Below are positions 12,401 through 23,922 of a stretch of 64,000 nucleotides of DNA, one piece after another. Source of the DNA: Amaranthus tricolor (Eukaryota > Streptophyta > Magnoliopsida > Caryophyllales > Amaranthaceae); NCBI RefSeq assembly GCF_026212465.1, contig NC_080052.1, forward strand, positions 20,061,038-20,125,037, written 5' to 3'. The notes beneath the pieces were generated by a model, which made no database searches, was not told where the DNA came from, and saw only the letters and a list, made by a program, of their open reading frames with translations. Every line of letters begins with the position of its first letter. Within the stretch, counting starts at the first letter, position 1. The position numbers and the translations under genes are program-made.

Positions 12401-15400
12401 TATTTTAAAAATATTTGCCATATTCTTGTTTTGGTATACAAAATTAGAACTATTTTTTTTTTTATAATCTACCGTATTCTCGTACCTGTGTCCATTACTA
12501 GGATGATGTCCCTGTATAATTCAAAAATATCTTGCCGGAAATTAGGATCCACACCCTACTCGTTACCTGTATTCAAGTCCAGGATACATAGGTTGGGATT
12601 GCTGATAGAATCTGTGATTTTGTTCATTAGTTTGTATTAGGGTGGTATTCATGAGATGACGAGGGAAAACAGCCAAAAGATTGATTATGACTGTGCATTG
12701 TGTAATACTAAACTCTCCCACAAAACAATTACTCTTAGATTGGAGAGGGGTTGGGTTTTATGGTGTGTTAACTTAACAAGGTTAAGGTAAAAGGGGAGAG
12801 GTTTGGGCAACAGGGGAAGAAGCAAAAAGTTTCCCTTTTTAGTTCAAGGGTTTGTGCAATTGTATATAATGAAATTAAAGGGGAGAAGTTGTCATTTTGG
12901 AAGTCTTTTAATTTTTGTACTAATAACATGTAAAAACTGTCATGTCATCACTTTGCAGAATAAAGAACTTAAATTCTGTGTATTTTAATTGACTTATTAA
13001 ATCAACCATTGATTTCAAGCCTTAAAAATTACTTGAGACTTGCTTCCTTGCTGGCACTGGCTAAACTCTGCGTTAAACATACTTTATTGATTTAGAAGGA
13101 ACCAAGTTATAGGTCACAAGATTTCAAACAGACTCTACTATCACATTAATGGTCGTGACCATCCAGTATTATGATCATACTATCTATCATCTTTCAAGCT
13201 GTTATTTTCTGATTATCTGCTATGTTTCTGAACAATCTATCATACTATCTATCATCTTTCAAGCTGTTATTTTCTGATTATCTGCTATGTTTCTGAACAA
13301 TCTTGTTTCAGTTGTAAATTAGAAATTTGAATTTCTTGTAGATATTGTTACAGAACATTTTTTTGATACTTGAGTTGCTATTTTGCATTGTCACTTTTGC
13401 TGAATTTCCTTCTTCACTCAGGTGAAGATGGATAATGAAAAGAAGGATGGATTCAATGGTCAATATGATGTAATCTGTAACGCTCGGTTACCACGAGGTT
13501 TAAATCCTCATTCTGTTCCAGCAGAGGAGCTGGCAGCGTCTTTGGGGTATCACTTCTTGTTTTCTATTTTTTACTTTGTGTATTTTTTCAGGAGATTTTT
13601 ACACCTTTTGTTCCTTTGATGAACTTTGTTGATTTTTCTTGTTACCACTTAATTTTTTTGCTGAATATGAAAATTTTACTGTAAAATAAGATGACTCCGT
13701 TATACTTTCATGCTGAAAGTGATGACGCTAATGTTTCAGGTGTCACATACTAGATATTCTTTATCTCATGGTATGATTACTAGATTTCTTTTTTGCAAAT
13801 GCAGTTCAACAATTAGTATCCTTTTTTATTTTGTGCTTGAGACAAATACTTTATTTTCTATCTTCTGTAAGCATCTTCTGAATGTGTGAACAATAGAGTT
13901 ATATTTGTAGATAATTAACTAATATTTAAATTAGAAGCTCAAATGATGTAATTCTTCATTTCTTTTCCTGAAATATTGATGTTCCTGTTTTGTCTTGTCA
14001 GTTAGTAGTTTAGCTGGAGGAACTTCCACAATTCTTCAACTTACTACAAATATGTGATTTCATCAAAATTTCTTTGAAGCTTTTATTGTAAATCTATTGA
14101 TCCAACAGGTATATGGTTCAACTGCTGAATCTGGTGGTTCAGAGCCTATGTCTTCCAGTTCTTCATAACTCTGGTTTTGCTGTAAGTTTTCTTGCAATTT
14201 TAAAATATTTGAATTCTAAGATTAAACCTTTTTTAGAAATGTAATAAAAATTATACTAGAAAGACACCTGTTGAGTGTTGACAGTCTGAAAAAGTGTCAA
14301 GAACAAAAAAACTGAAGCCCTTGCGCTATCATGATGTAATCATCTTCAAAAGCGAGGAATGTCATTGAACAAAGACAAAAAACGGCTCCAACTGTACCAA
14401 GGCTACACAAATATTGAACTTGTAATGTCGGGAAGAGAGACTGAAATCCCAAAATCCATTTATTTCATTCTTTTTAAGATCAGCATCAAACAGCTAAATA
14501 CTGATGGCACAATCTTTCCACTACTCAGAAAGCCAACCTTCCTTCGCCCTTCTTTTTTAGGCTATATTTAAGTGCTTTATATTTTAGCTTTTTAGGCTAT
14601 ATTTAAGTCCTTTATATTTTAGCTGCTCCTTTTCTATTGCTTTTTCTTCTTTTCATCATCTGATTTTTTCCTTCAGGGCTCTTGTTCTCGAATATGGCAA
14701 CGGGATTCTTATTGGAATGCTCGTCCATCCTCTCGAAGGTATTTTTGTTCAAATCGAGATTTTTTTTTATAAACTCTTCAAAGCTGGTTATCACGCCGAC
14801 TTACTAGTGCTTATTTATGTTATTTGCAGCAATGAGTATCCCCTTTTCATTCCCAGACAGAACTGTTGCTCTGTTGGCGGAGAAAACTCATGGTCTGAGA
14901 AATCTGGCCATTTTGGAGTTGCATCAGTAGAATCTGATAGGAAACCAAAACTGCAGTCTTCCGGAAGTATTAGTTTTAATTATTCTTGTGCATTACCGCA
15001 TTCAATGGAAACCCACAATGACTTGCAGAAAGGGATTGCTCTTCTTAAGAAAAGTGTGGCTTGTGCAACGGCGTATTGTTACAACTCTCTGTGCCTGGAT
15101 GTGCCCTCAGATTCTTCTACTTTTGAAGCATTTGCAAAATTGCTTGCTACTCTTTCTTCGTCCAAGGAAGTTCGATCTGTTCTGTCCTTGAAAATGGCTT
15201 GTTCTAGGTTGTCTCAAAGTGCTTGTCTTCTATTTACATTTGATTACGAATCATGATATAAATTATTTTCTTTTCGGAATACAACCTTCGGTTATTTAAT
15301 GATTGTTGTCAGAGACTAATTTGGTGATGTCCCTTAAAGGGAGTTAGTCGATCTTGATGTAGTTTCTGTGTGTTGAGAAGCAGTGACCATTGCTTCTGAA

Positions 15401-17576
15401 ATTCCCTTTTCCATTGATCCTGCACCACAGAACTTGTTCTTGTAATCTGCTTTGTGCTCGTTAGAAATATTAGTGGAAAAATTGGTTAGGCTAGTTCTAC
15501 GGAGTCCTTGATGTCTTTTTCTAATGGTTTTTTGATTTCTAAATATGGTACATGCATAGTAACACTTGATATGCGCTGCTAAAAATCAAAACTATAAATG
15601 CCATTGCTCGTGATTTATATGTTCCTCGTTCTAGAGGAAATATTATGTACTTATTTACGTAGAGTTGCTAGTCAAGGGTCAGTCAAACAACCTCTTTGTT
15701 ACAACAATGATTTTTATGTTTGTGCTCACGGTCCCCAAATCCCGCTTAAGTGGGAACCACTTATTGCGTTGAGTAATGAAATGTTCTTGTTGTTCTAAAG
15801 TAAAATATAGACAATTGGAAATAAGTACGTCTTCCTGCTACCTCCCTTCTCTGCAGCAAAACCAAGTAATAAATATTTTAATTCTACTTTTTCCTTGCTA
15901 TTTGTGTACTGTGAGACTTTTGTAATCTAGATTAAAAATCATTCTGGTTCACACCAGGGGGCGATGACAGATGCCATATATGAGGGGATTCTGCAGTAAA
16001 TGATATAGCTCAGCTTTCCTGATTTTCTTTTTCGCCTTTTTCTATTTAAGTTTTTGCTTTGACATCATATGAAAATTAAAATAAATTTAAGCTTGTTTAG
16101 AGTATTTTTCTTACTATATTATTTGATACCCTTGTTTCTGTAGATCCTGTAAACAAGTTCAGCAACTCAACAAATCTGTTTGGAATGTGAATTCAATGAT
16201 TGATTCAAGCACAATGTTGGAAAGTGCACATGCTCAACCTTTAATGGTACATGTTCCAGCTAAAATTTGTGTTTTGTTGTATTTCATTTTTTGACTAGTA
16301 AGCATGGCAATATTAATGGTGATGGTTATTAACACTGAATGCAATCTTTTTCTTTTCTTTTTTTTTTCTCTTATTTTCATTACAATAGAAGGTTACGAGT
16401 GGGTGGGTATTTAATTTTTTGAAGAAAACATTTGATTTGACGATTATCATGGTCGTTGAAATGAGATTTCTCTTGCATTATTTCATGCTTAAGAGGTAAC
16501 AAAAATTTGTGAAGTAAAACGCATGTTTGGAATTGTTGATTACCTTGGTCATTGGCATGAAGCTTTCCTTCAAAGTTAGGTACGAAATCCTACTGTTAAC
16601 GCCATTTTTAATCAGACACATAAACTTGCCATTAATTTTTTTTTTTTAATCTTTTTATGAGATCTTGAAGTGCTACATGCAAAGTACATTCAGAGTGGCT
16701 CCCTCATAGTTCCATGTTACATGATGAGGATATGGGCTCAATTTTTTTCCCTTTCGGGTGGATTGGGTGAACTTTTTTTCTCCTAGGGGGTATTTGGTAA
16801 ATGGCTTTTAGGCTGGCTATTCTGTTGGATTTTGGCTATAAGGTTGATTAAAAAGCCAAAAAACTTGTTTGTTAAATGGCTTTTTAGCCAACTAGCTTTT
16901 CTGCCAAAATGAAAAAGCTAACTGTATTGACTTTTTTTCATTCGCTTTTGGTTTGTTGGCTTACTTTTTCTCTAATATATACTACAAACAATCAACACAT
17001 GATTTTATCAAATATCCCCTTAAAGACAGTTAGCTTAAAAACCAACAAAAACCAACACTTGCAGCTGGTTAAACAAGCCAACAACCATTTGCCAAATACT
17101 CCCTTAATAAGCATATATATTTAGTATGGTGGTGAGGATGCGGTAAAAAGTAGAACACTTGGTTTCCTGGTAGAAAATGGTTGGAAATGGTCAAACTGGC
17201 CCCTTAAGCCCTAGCATGTCTGTCTTACTCATGCTGACATTTGCAGTATTGCTCATTGTTGAAGTTCTGAATATTTGATTTACATTAGATATTGGCTTGT
17301 TCTTTGTAAATTCAAGTGATAGTATACTATGGTATTAGATATTTATGTTTTTACTTGTGCTACTTTTCCTTCATGTAGCTAAGTATGTATGATAGAAATC
17401 TCCCAAGTTCTGCTCCCAGTTTTTTATATACCACTAGCAAAGCTGATGCTAGGAAGAATGAGAACCTCTTTGATGGATGGGACTTGGTTGAGCATCCAAA
17501 ATTGCCGCCACCATCTGAAACTGAAGATATTGAACACTGGACTCGAGCCATGTTTACGGATGCCACAAAAAAGTAA
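7154..17576 (+). CDS. ATG14: Autophagy-related protein 14 (ATG14), VPS34 complex I subunit
   Basis: Twelve exons keep frame throughout: 7154-7239, 7326-7413, 10413-10512, 10604-10677, 10798-10869, 11022-11099, 13422-13546, 14109-14181, 14677-14738, 14830-15207, 16144-16246, 17379-17576, giving 478 codons and a TAA stop. The N-terminus has paired cysteines C10-x2-C13 and C22-x2-C25 (CCGIC...SICTVC), the ATG14 signature. Residues about 30-155 form a charged, Leu-rich coiled coil ([17 protein letters not shown]), followed by [20 protein letters not shown] and the conserved [16 protein letters not shown] block (about 209-224). The C-terminal [17 protein letters not shown] segment is also typical of the plant family. 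ATG14 targets the VPS34-VPS15-ATG6 lipid kinase to the ER to start autophagosomes. ATG at 7157 (MTNRKS) is an equally good start. Plant copies have often been mislabelled 'DNA-directed RNA polymerase II protein'. Introns 2 and 6 are large; intron 2 holds a LINE. Confidence 0.88.
7825..10004 (-). pseudogene. 5'-truncated RTE-type LINE in ATG14 intron 2
   Basis: Read on the minus strand from about 10000, the sequence encodes, with stops and frameshifts, the end of an endonuclease domain ([19 protein letters not shown]), a linker ([21 protein letters not shown], ending TTWWNE), then [31 protein letters not shown] and degraded reverse-transcriptase blocks ([15 protein letters not shown] near 8730; a [19 protein letters not shown] block near 8570). 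It ends with a typical 3' tail ...AGCGGAC/TTG-repeat near 7830. Flanks gtgtgctataacaac (7810-7824) and gtgtgcaataacaac (10005-10019) match at 14 of 15 positions and are a candidate target duplication. The clade call (RTE-like) rests on the linker and RT motifs and the trinucleotide tail. It is non-functional, and antisense to ATG14. Confidence 0.75.
9379..9586. repeat. (TA)n / (TATACA)n microsatellite inside the LINE
   Basis: About 205 bp of almost pure alternating TA with interspersed TACATA units. It separates two recognisable parts of the LINE linker (TTWWNE upstream and [12 protein letters not shown] downstream on the minus strand), so it expanded within the LINE. It produces long spurious I/Y repeat frames on both strands. 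Confidence 0.95.
11100..13421. other. ATG14 intron 6 with GTGTCCGGT-rich fragments
   Basis: The intron contains a CG-richer patch at 11742-11805 (repeated ccggtgtccggt and ggtaccggtg words) and a weaker patch near 12480-12560 (cctgtgtccat), plus a poly-T run near 12311-12334. It also contains an exact 65-bp tandem duplication: the word catactatctatcatctttc starts at 13176 and again at 13241. No gene recognised. The plus frame at 11700-11894 is a by-product of the CG-richer patch. Confidence 0.5.
14540..14625. repeat. 38-bp tandem duplication in ATG14 intron 8
   Basis: Two adjacent copies of a unit containing ttaggctatatttaagt followed by ctttatattttagc lie just upstream of exon 9, differing by about one base (aagtgc versus aagtcc). 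Confidence 0.75.
16786..17103. mobile_element. Tourist-like foldback MITE in ATG14 intron 11
   Basis: The left end gggggtatttggtaaatggc pairs with the right end, which in reverse complement reads gggagtatttggcaaatgg. Arms extend inward with ggcttttaggctggct against gttgttggcttgtttaacc. GGG-starting ends with a TTTGG core and a putative 3-bp flank (cta on the left, tta on the right, one mismatch) suggest the PIF/Harbinger-Tourist group. No coding capacity. Confidence 0.6.
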
Positions 17577-18078
17577 TTGATGCTATCTTCCAGCAAGTTT
17601 CTCTATAACAACAGGATCTCAGATGATGCTCAAGTTTGTAAATGGTAAGCTGTTGTCTTGCTCCTTTTTTTCAAAAAAATCAAAATTAAGTTGTATTATC
17701 TCCCGAGTATTCCTTGAGATAGTTTCTAATATCCATTTTATCTTAAAGTGTCTTATTGTTACTTTGTTCTGAATCCCATTTTGACTCCAGAATACTGAGT
17801 AAGCAAGCCTCTATATGAAAGAAGTTTTGGTATTGACTTTTCATTTATGACCATTACACATTTCATTAGAATCTTATGCCAGTTTATGGATTTTGTTCCG
17901 TTCTGGTAATGAAATTTTCTGATAATACATTTCCAGCATTTCTGATTTGATCTGCTTCCATGCCTACCATACAAAATTACTCTTCTAATTTCCTGAAGAG
18001 TTTTAGTTCCTGTGGCTGGTTATCTAAAGCTTAGGTTCCATTCAAATAAAAACATGATGCATAAATTTTTATCTCGAT
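17577..18078. other. ATG14 3' flank
   Basis: Presumed 3' untranslated and downstream sequence of ATG14. No gene recognised; the minus frame at 17759-17974 has no recognisable motif. Confidence 0.4.
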
Positions 18079-18720
18079 ACAACCTGACCTTCATGTCATC
18101 TGGACATCGTCACAACCATTGGGTGGTTAGTGGTTACCTGACAAAATTTTTGTTTTTACATTAAGTGAATAATAGTTGGGGTGGATCCTTTTTTCTCACC
18201 TTTCTTTTCTGTAATCTTCTAGCACAACTTACATTCTTGTTTTCCCTTTTGTACCATACTACCCATTCATGCCAAATACTGCTTGTCTGTAAACTTTTCT
18301 ATGCAACCTGACCTTCATTTTATCTGGACATCGTTACAACCATTGGGTGGTTAGTGTTTACCTGACTAAATTTTTGTTTTTACATGAAGTGAATAATGAT
18401 TGGGGTAGCTCCTTTTTTCTCACCTTTATTTTCTCGAATCTTCTACCACAACTTACATTCTAATTATCCCTTTTGTGTACTATTCATGCCAATACTGCTT
18501 GTTTATTTCTATGCAACCTGACCTTCATTTCATCTGGACATCGTCACAACCGTTGGGTGGTTAGTGGTTATGTGACAAATTTTTTGTTTTTACATGAAGT
18601 GAATAATAGTTGGGTAGCTCCTTTTTATCACCTTTCTTTTCTGTAATCTTCTAGCACAGCTTAGATTCTAGCTTTCCCTTCTGTACCACTCATGCCAAAT
18701 TCTCCTTGTTTGTAAACTTG
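18079..18720. repeat. Three tandem copies of a unit of about 215 bp
   Basis: The phrase aacctgaccttcat followed by atctggacatcgt and cacaaccattgggtgg recurs at 18081, 18305 and 18515. Each copy is followed by the same succession (tttttgtttttacat, gaataatagttggg, cctttcttttctgtaatctt, catgccaaatactgcttg). Spacing is 224 and then 210 bp. The copies differ by scattered substitutions and small deletions, so the array is not very recent. No open frame runs through it. Confidence 0.85.
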
Positions 18721-20049
18721 GGAAGTCCTTCTCCGTTAACACTGTATATCCTACAGTCTTCGCCATGACAAATTAGGTATTTAAGTTGCATATTGTAACT
18801 TCAATTGTTATAATCAAATGATTATGCTAATTACCTTGGATAATTGTCATACAAAATTGTGAAACTCTACTTTACTATAAAGGTTAGAGATCTTTTGTGT
18901 TTTCAATCTATCATATGTGGTTGTGGTGTGTAAATTACAACCGCATGTTTCTCAGTGCTTCAACTACAATTGAAGCACTCAATAATTTGGCTCTCTGTTT
19001 TATAGTAGCACATCTACGCTTTATCTTGTGTTTTCCTGGTTACTTTCATTTTTAAAAATGAAATACGAATCAGAAGGAAGTTTTTCTTGAATTAATGTTT
19101 GGATAGAGGCCTTTAGACTTCTATATTTGAGATATCAGTTGGACAGTGCTGGGCTAGGCCGAAAATCTCCTTATGTTTTTGGAATTTCACTGGAAGAAAA
19201 CCTTCCGAACATTGATTTTAAGGATGAAATAGTTTCTTATGTTGAGGTTTACCTGTTATGAGAGTGTAGGAAGGTGATATTTGCAGCAACTGGTGGCTTG
19301 TGAAGGTGATATAGAGGCAAACACTTCACTACGGGGATAATTGTCCCTTGTGCTTTTGGGTATAAGACCATGATTTGCTCACTAGTTTGAGAATTTTTTC
19401 TTTTTTGTTTTAGTATATGAACAATCCGATAGCTCGAGTACCTCAGAATTTTGGAATGTAGGCATCCTAATGTGGGATGATACCGTTAAGATACTCCATT
19501 AGCATTTCTTCCTTCGCTTTCCTTTCATTCCACCATTCAGTGATTATCCTCTCATTGCTTTCCTATGAATCCTCTTATTCCAACACAAAATAGGCTACGA
19601 ATGTAAAAGAGCGTAGTCTCTAAACAATGCCTATGCCGCATGCTGGTGTGGAGCAAGACAATATTTCAGATATCTATCAGCAGCGTTTTTACTGATCGAC
19701 GCAGGATCACTTTAACCTTTTGGACTAACTTTTGAGGTTCCAATTTTCATGAATATCTGTTGGTTCTTTTTGGACGATATTTAGTTCTTATTTATATATT
19801 TTTTTTCTCACAAACAAGTTCTCTATAGAAGTTACAGAACTAAATTTGGCAGATGTTGTGTTTGACCTGCAGGTAAATATGATGGGTTCAAGTAGTGGCA
19901 TTTGAATGGATTTGATTTCACCCCGTTATTGACGGTAAATATGCATTTCCGGTTCATCTAGCCCATGTAAATGCTGAAATATATTTACTGTAAATATGCA
20001 TTTTCCGGTTTACTTTAGACTATCCAAATTATTTATTTTTGTTTATTCA
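18721..20049. other. Spacer, nothing recognised
   Basis: AT-rich intergenic sequence between the tandem repeat and the MULE. No open frame with recognisable motifs on either strand. Confidence 0.4.
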
Positions 20050-20058
20050 TATTTTTTT

Positions 20059-23000
20059 CGGATATTTCATGATATACCACTGAGTTTCTTCGAAATTCAC
20101 CATATACCACACGAAATTTTCTAATTCACCATATACCATTGAGTTTACGTCCGTTAGCACAGAATACCATTAATGACAACTGCCGTTAGTGTGCCGTTTG
20201 TGGTAAATTAATAATTCACCATATACCATTTACTTTTTTTATTTTCATCAAATACCATATTTTTTAAAAATATACCCGTAGGAATTATGATAAACAAAAG
20301 AAGTGTCATACAAACCAAGTAGTTAACATGTTGTTCAAATACAACTTGACAATAAACAATGTTCACCAAAAAAATGACACTAAACAATGCTAAGTAGCAG
20401 CCTTTCTCTTCCCCCTAGTGTTGCCTTGCTGTGAAGAGGAAGCTGCATGTGTTGTCTTCTTTGATGATGTCTTTTGTGCCTTGCATGTCACTGCATTGTG
20501 GCCTAGTTCTTTGCATAGGCTGCATTTGTTATTCTTATGCCTCTTTCCTTTTTTTGCCTCATGAGCAGCTCTTCTCTTTTGCTTAGGTGGTCTGCCAGCA
20601 TTTCTTTTCCTTCCAGCAATGTCAACACAGGCATATCCCTGTTGGCCTTTGTTATTGCATTGAATGACTCCACGAAGTTTGTTGTGTTATGATCACAACA
20701 AACTGTCCTGTCAAACATGTGCACACTCTACTGCTCTTCTACATTTTTGAGATAGTCATATGCTGCTGCATCAAAATCTTTTATCTTGGACATAGCTTTT
20801 TCAAAAACGTACTCATTGTAGGCATTTGCCGCAATCCAAAACATCTTATGAAATGCTGCCCCACTCCATCCTGCAGCCTTGCAATTTGAGTACAAATGCT
20901 GGCAGCATATTCTCCTTGTAGCTCTTGGGAACACCTCAAACAATGCTGATTCAACCCCCTAAAAAACAAGACTAAGTTAATAAACAGCAACATAATCTCA
21001 AATGAAAGACAAATAAAAAATTTACCCTCATCCTGTCACTGATAAAAGTCCAGTCATCCTTCTGAGATTCATACTGAGCAAACAAGCACCTCAAGTTTCT
21101 GAAAAAATAAGTCCAGGAATCTATGCTCTCTGTGTCAACAATCCCATAGGCTAACACAAAGATCTCATTATTCCCATCTATTGCAACTGCAATGAGCATA
21201 ACCCCTTTGTAATACCCACTTAAATGTGCACCATCTATTCCTATGATAGGTCTACAACCACCTAAGAATCCTTTCACTTGAGCTGCAAAAGATATGAAAC
21301 ATGCCTTAAATTGCAAACTGTCAGTCCATGTAACCAGAGCATAAGACCTAGGATTTGTGGACTTTATCATTTCAGCATACTTTGGAAGAGCTAGATAGGA
21401 CTCAGCAAACCCACCATGTAATTGCTCCCTCGCTAAACTCTTCACTTTGTATAACAATCTCAACTTCACATGGATCTTGTACCTTTCCATGCACAGCCTC
21501 TGCAATGAATCAACTGGGACATCTAGGTTTGCCTTTAAGTCTTGTATCAAATGTCTGCAAAGCCATGCTGAAGAGACCATAGGATTCTCTTCCAGCCTCC
21601 CAGAAGTTGCGTGCTCTCCATCTAGCTTCTTTATGGCCCAACTGACTTTGTCCCTTAAAAATGAAGCATGAATCCTCCAAGTGCAATCCCTCATCAAACA
21701 CCTTGCTATGTACCTCTTACTGTCAACATGGTCAACTGTAACAGAGAAGCCCTCTTGTATGCAGTAATCTCTGAATACATCTAGAAACTGGGCTTTGGTT
21801 TCAAATATCAACCACTCCTCAAGCACAATGGATCCAAATGGTAATGGAGACCAGATTTTACCATTTTTGTACATTTTGTCTAACACATGAGACCCATCTA
21901 AGTAATCCTCAAAGGTCTTCTCATGTATATTATCACGATCATCTTCTTCTCTCACAATGTACTCATCCTCACTGTCCAACTCCATATCAGAATCAGCCTC
22001 AACATCAGAAGCTTCATAATCACCATCTTCACTATCATCAGAAGGCCATGCATCAGACTCAACATCAATTTCTTCAACCTCTCTTTGGGTTTTCTTTCCC
22101 CTAGTGTTGATATGTCTCCCTGCTGCAGTTTTCTTGCCAACATCAAGGCTAAACTTAACAGCAGTGCTTCTAGGCACCCTCCACTCTTTGGGTTTAAGCC
22201 TGGTTTGTTCTTTGGGCTGGGTTGCTTGGCTAGGCTGCTGTTGGGTTGACTGTGCAGGGGGTATTTTCTTCTTCTTTGGATTAAGCTTTTTCCTTCTTGG
22301 AGGGTTACTTGGTTGAGATGGTTGACGTTGTGAGGATTGAGGTTGTGAGGGTTGAGGCTGTGGGGATTGAGGTTGTGAGGGTTGAGGTTGTGAGGGTTGA
22401 GGCTGTGGGGATTGAGGTTGTGAGGATTGAGGTTGTGAATCTCCTGGGAAAACCTCATCTGCTGCTGGGATAGCAAACACTCTTACATATTCAATCCCAT
22501 CATCATCAACATTCAGAACAGGGACCTCTACAGCCACAGTATATGCCTGCTGGGTCAAAAGTTGCTCCTCAGCTTCTGCTTCCTCTGCCATCCTTCTGTT
22601 CTCTTCCTCCATTAGCCTAATATTTTCAGTCCTGCTTCAAGGTTTTTGCCCAACTAGCTTCTGCAGACTGAAACACAAGGGATGGTGTTTCTGTCTCTTC
22701 TATAAACACTTCAATTTCACTATTCCCTTCATTCCACTCCCACATTTTTAACATTGCCCCATCATCAACTAACTCTAACTTACGATTTGTTCTAGGTTTA
22801 GTGACAAACAAGGTGAAGTATTTAGGGAGATATACATTCTGTTTCACTGAATCCTCAAACATATACTCAATTAACTCCATCAAATTCGTCTTATCAGTAT
22901 CATCCACCCTCACATCAAAAGTACCCCTGGAGCACGAACTAACAACCACAATGAACTCATCCTAACAACAACATTTACCAGCAAAACATTACATTACAAT

Positions 23001-23599
23001 CCAAATTATAAATTGCATCAAAAACAAAAACACATCACTTTAGCATAATTCAAATTCGCATGCAACTTATCACACTTAACCCTAACCCTAACTCAATTTT
23101 GCAAAAAAAATACAAAATCAGAACTCGAAATGCAAATGGATAAGGATAGGTACCTTGCGTATGCTTAATCCACTGAATTAGCGAACTTTGTGCGAAATTC
23201 AGTCACGACCACCTGTGTTTGGGTTCTAAATCACTTCACAAACTTGCAATTCACTTTACACAAATCGATTTTAAGGAATTTAAGGATTTTTGATGGATTT
23301 TAAGGGTTTTAGATCAATGTAGACGAATACAAAGTTTCTTGAATGGAGAAGAAGAAAGATGGAGGATCAGTTTTTTGAACAAATACGCTGTGTTTGGGGA
23401 AGTCAAGCCTAACAATGGCGCCAGGTGAATGCATAAGGGCATACTGGTAATTTACCACAAACGACACACTGACGGCAGTTGTCATTAATGGTATCCTGTG
23501 CTAACGGACGTAAACTCAATGGTATATGGTGAATTAGACAATTTCGTGTGGTATATGGTGAATTTTGAAGAAACTCAGTGGTATATCATAAAATATCCG
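20059..23599. mobile_element. Full-length Mutator-like element (MULE) with long TIRs and a perfect 9-bp TSD
   Basis: Long terminal inverted repeats of about 150 bp (left 20059-20213, right about 23446-23599) start cggatatttcatgatatacc on the left and cggatattttatgatatacc on the right in reverse complement. They contain repeated caccatataccac words and end near gtttgtggtaaatt. Both sides are flanked by tattttttt (20050-20058 and 23600-23608), a 9-bp target duplication characteristic of Mutator elements, although the target is low-complexity. The interior holds one minus-strand transposase gene. The near-identity of the TIRs indicates a fairly recent insertion. Confidence 0.92.
20390..22960 (-). 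pseudogene. Decayed MULE transposase (MURA-type) gene
   Basis: Segments on the minus strand in order: an N-terminal block ending near 22626 (SSCSRGTFDVRVDDTDK...), then after an apparent frameshift a 546-residue frame (22612-20972). That frame has a PQS/PQP repeat tract, an acidic stretch, the MuDR N-terminal domain (FRDYCIQEGF...CLMRDCTWRIHAS) and the catalytic motifs GIDGAHL (first Asp) and ISDRM (second Asp). An intron (donor after SDRMR) leads to GVESALFEVFPRATRRICCQH, then DHNTTNFVESFN (third acidic residue). It ends with GRPPKQKRR and a CCHC knuckle (CSLCKELGHNAVTC), stopping at 20390. Breaks: an in-frame TAG at 20728-20730 where the family usually has Trp before HMFD; a frame change near 20620; and absence of the SWIM zinc-finger region that normally lies between NFVESFN and the knuckle. 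The gene cannot make a complete transposase. Confidence 0.85.
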
Positions 23600-23608
23600 T
23601 ATTTTTTT

Positions 23609-23922
23609 TTATCATTGGAAGCTATATCACAAATACATGCTTATAATTGAAAGCTTTATTCTGTCAGGTAGGTGTATTTCGAGTACTCACTAATCACAAT
23701 ATGCAATTATTGAGTAAATTCATACTTCGTTAGAATGATCCATTGTTTGACAAAGTTACAATTAAGAAATTTGTTATTAGAATTCTTTTTTAAATTATTG
23801 TTTTTTAGCAAAAATTATAGATTTGCAATTTGGGTTATGTACCATTCTGAAATTGAAAGTTACTGTGATCACAGAGAATATAATATTTTAAAGTCCAGAG
23901 ATAAAAAGACATTAGTGAATTG
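23609..23922. other. Short spacer between two transposons
   Basis: Nothing recognised; AT-rich. Confidence 0.4.

Noticed and set aside
13422..13619. Independent small gene beginning at 13422
   Set aside because: It is ATG14 exon 7 (to 13546) read on into the intron; the apparent start is GTG at an AG acceptor.
20620..20724. Functional alternative C-terminus for the transposase
   Set aside because: The frame running to 20503 misses the CCHC knuckle, which lies in another frame together with GRPPKQKRR; this indicates a break rather than an alternative product.
21355..22316. Plus-strand ORFs opposite the transposase
   Set aside because: Shadow frames of the MULE transposase on the minus strand; no independent motifs.
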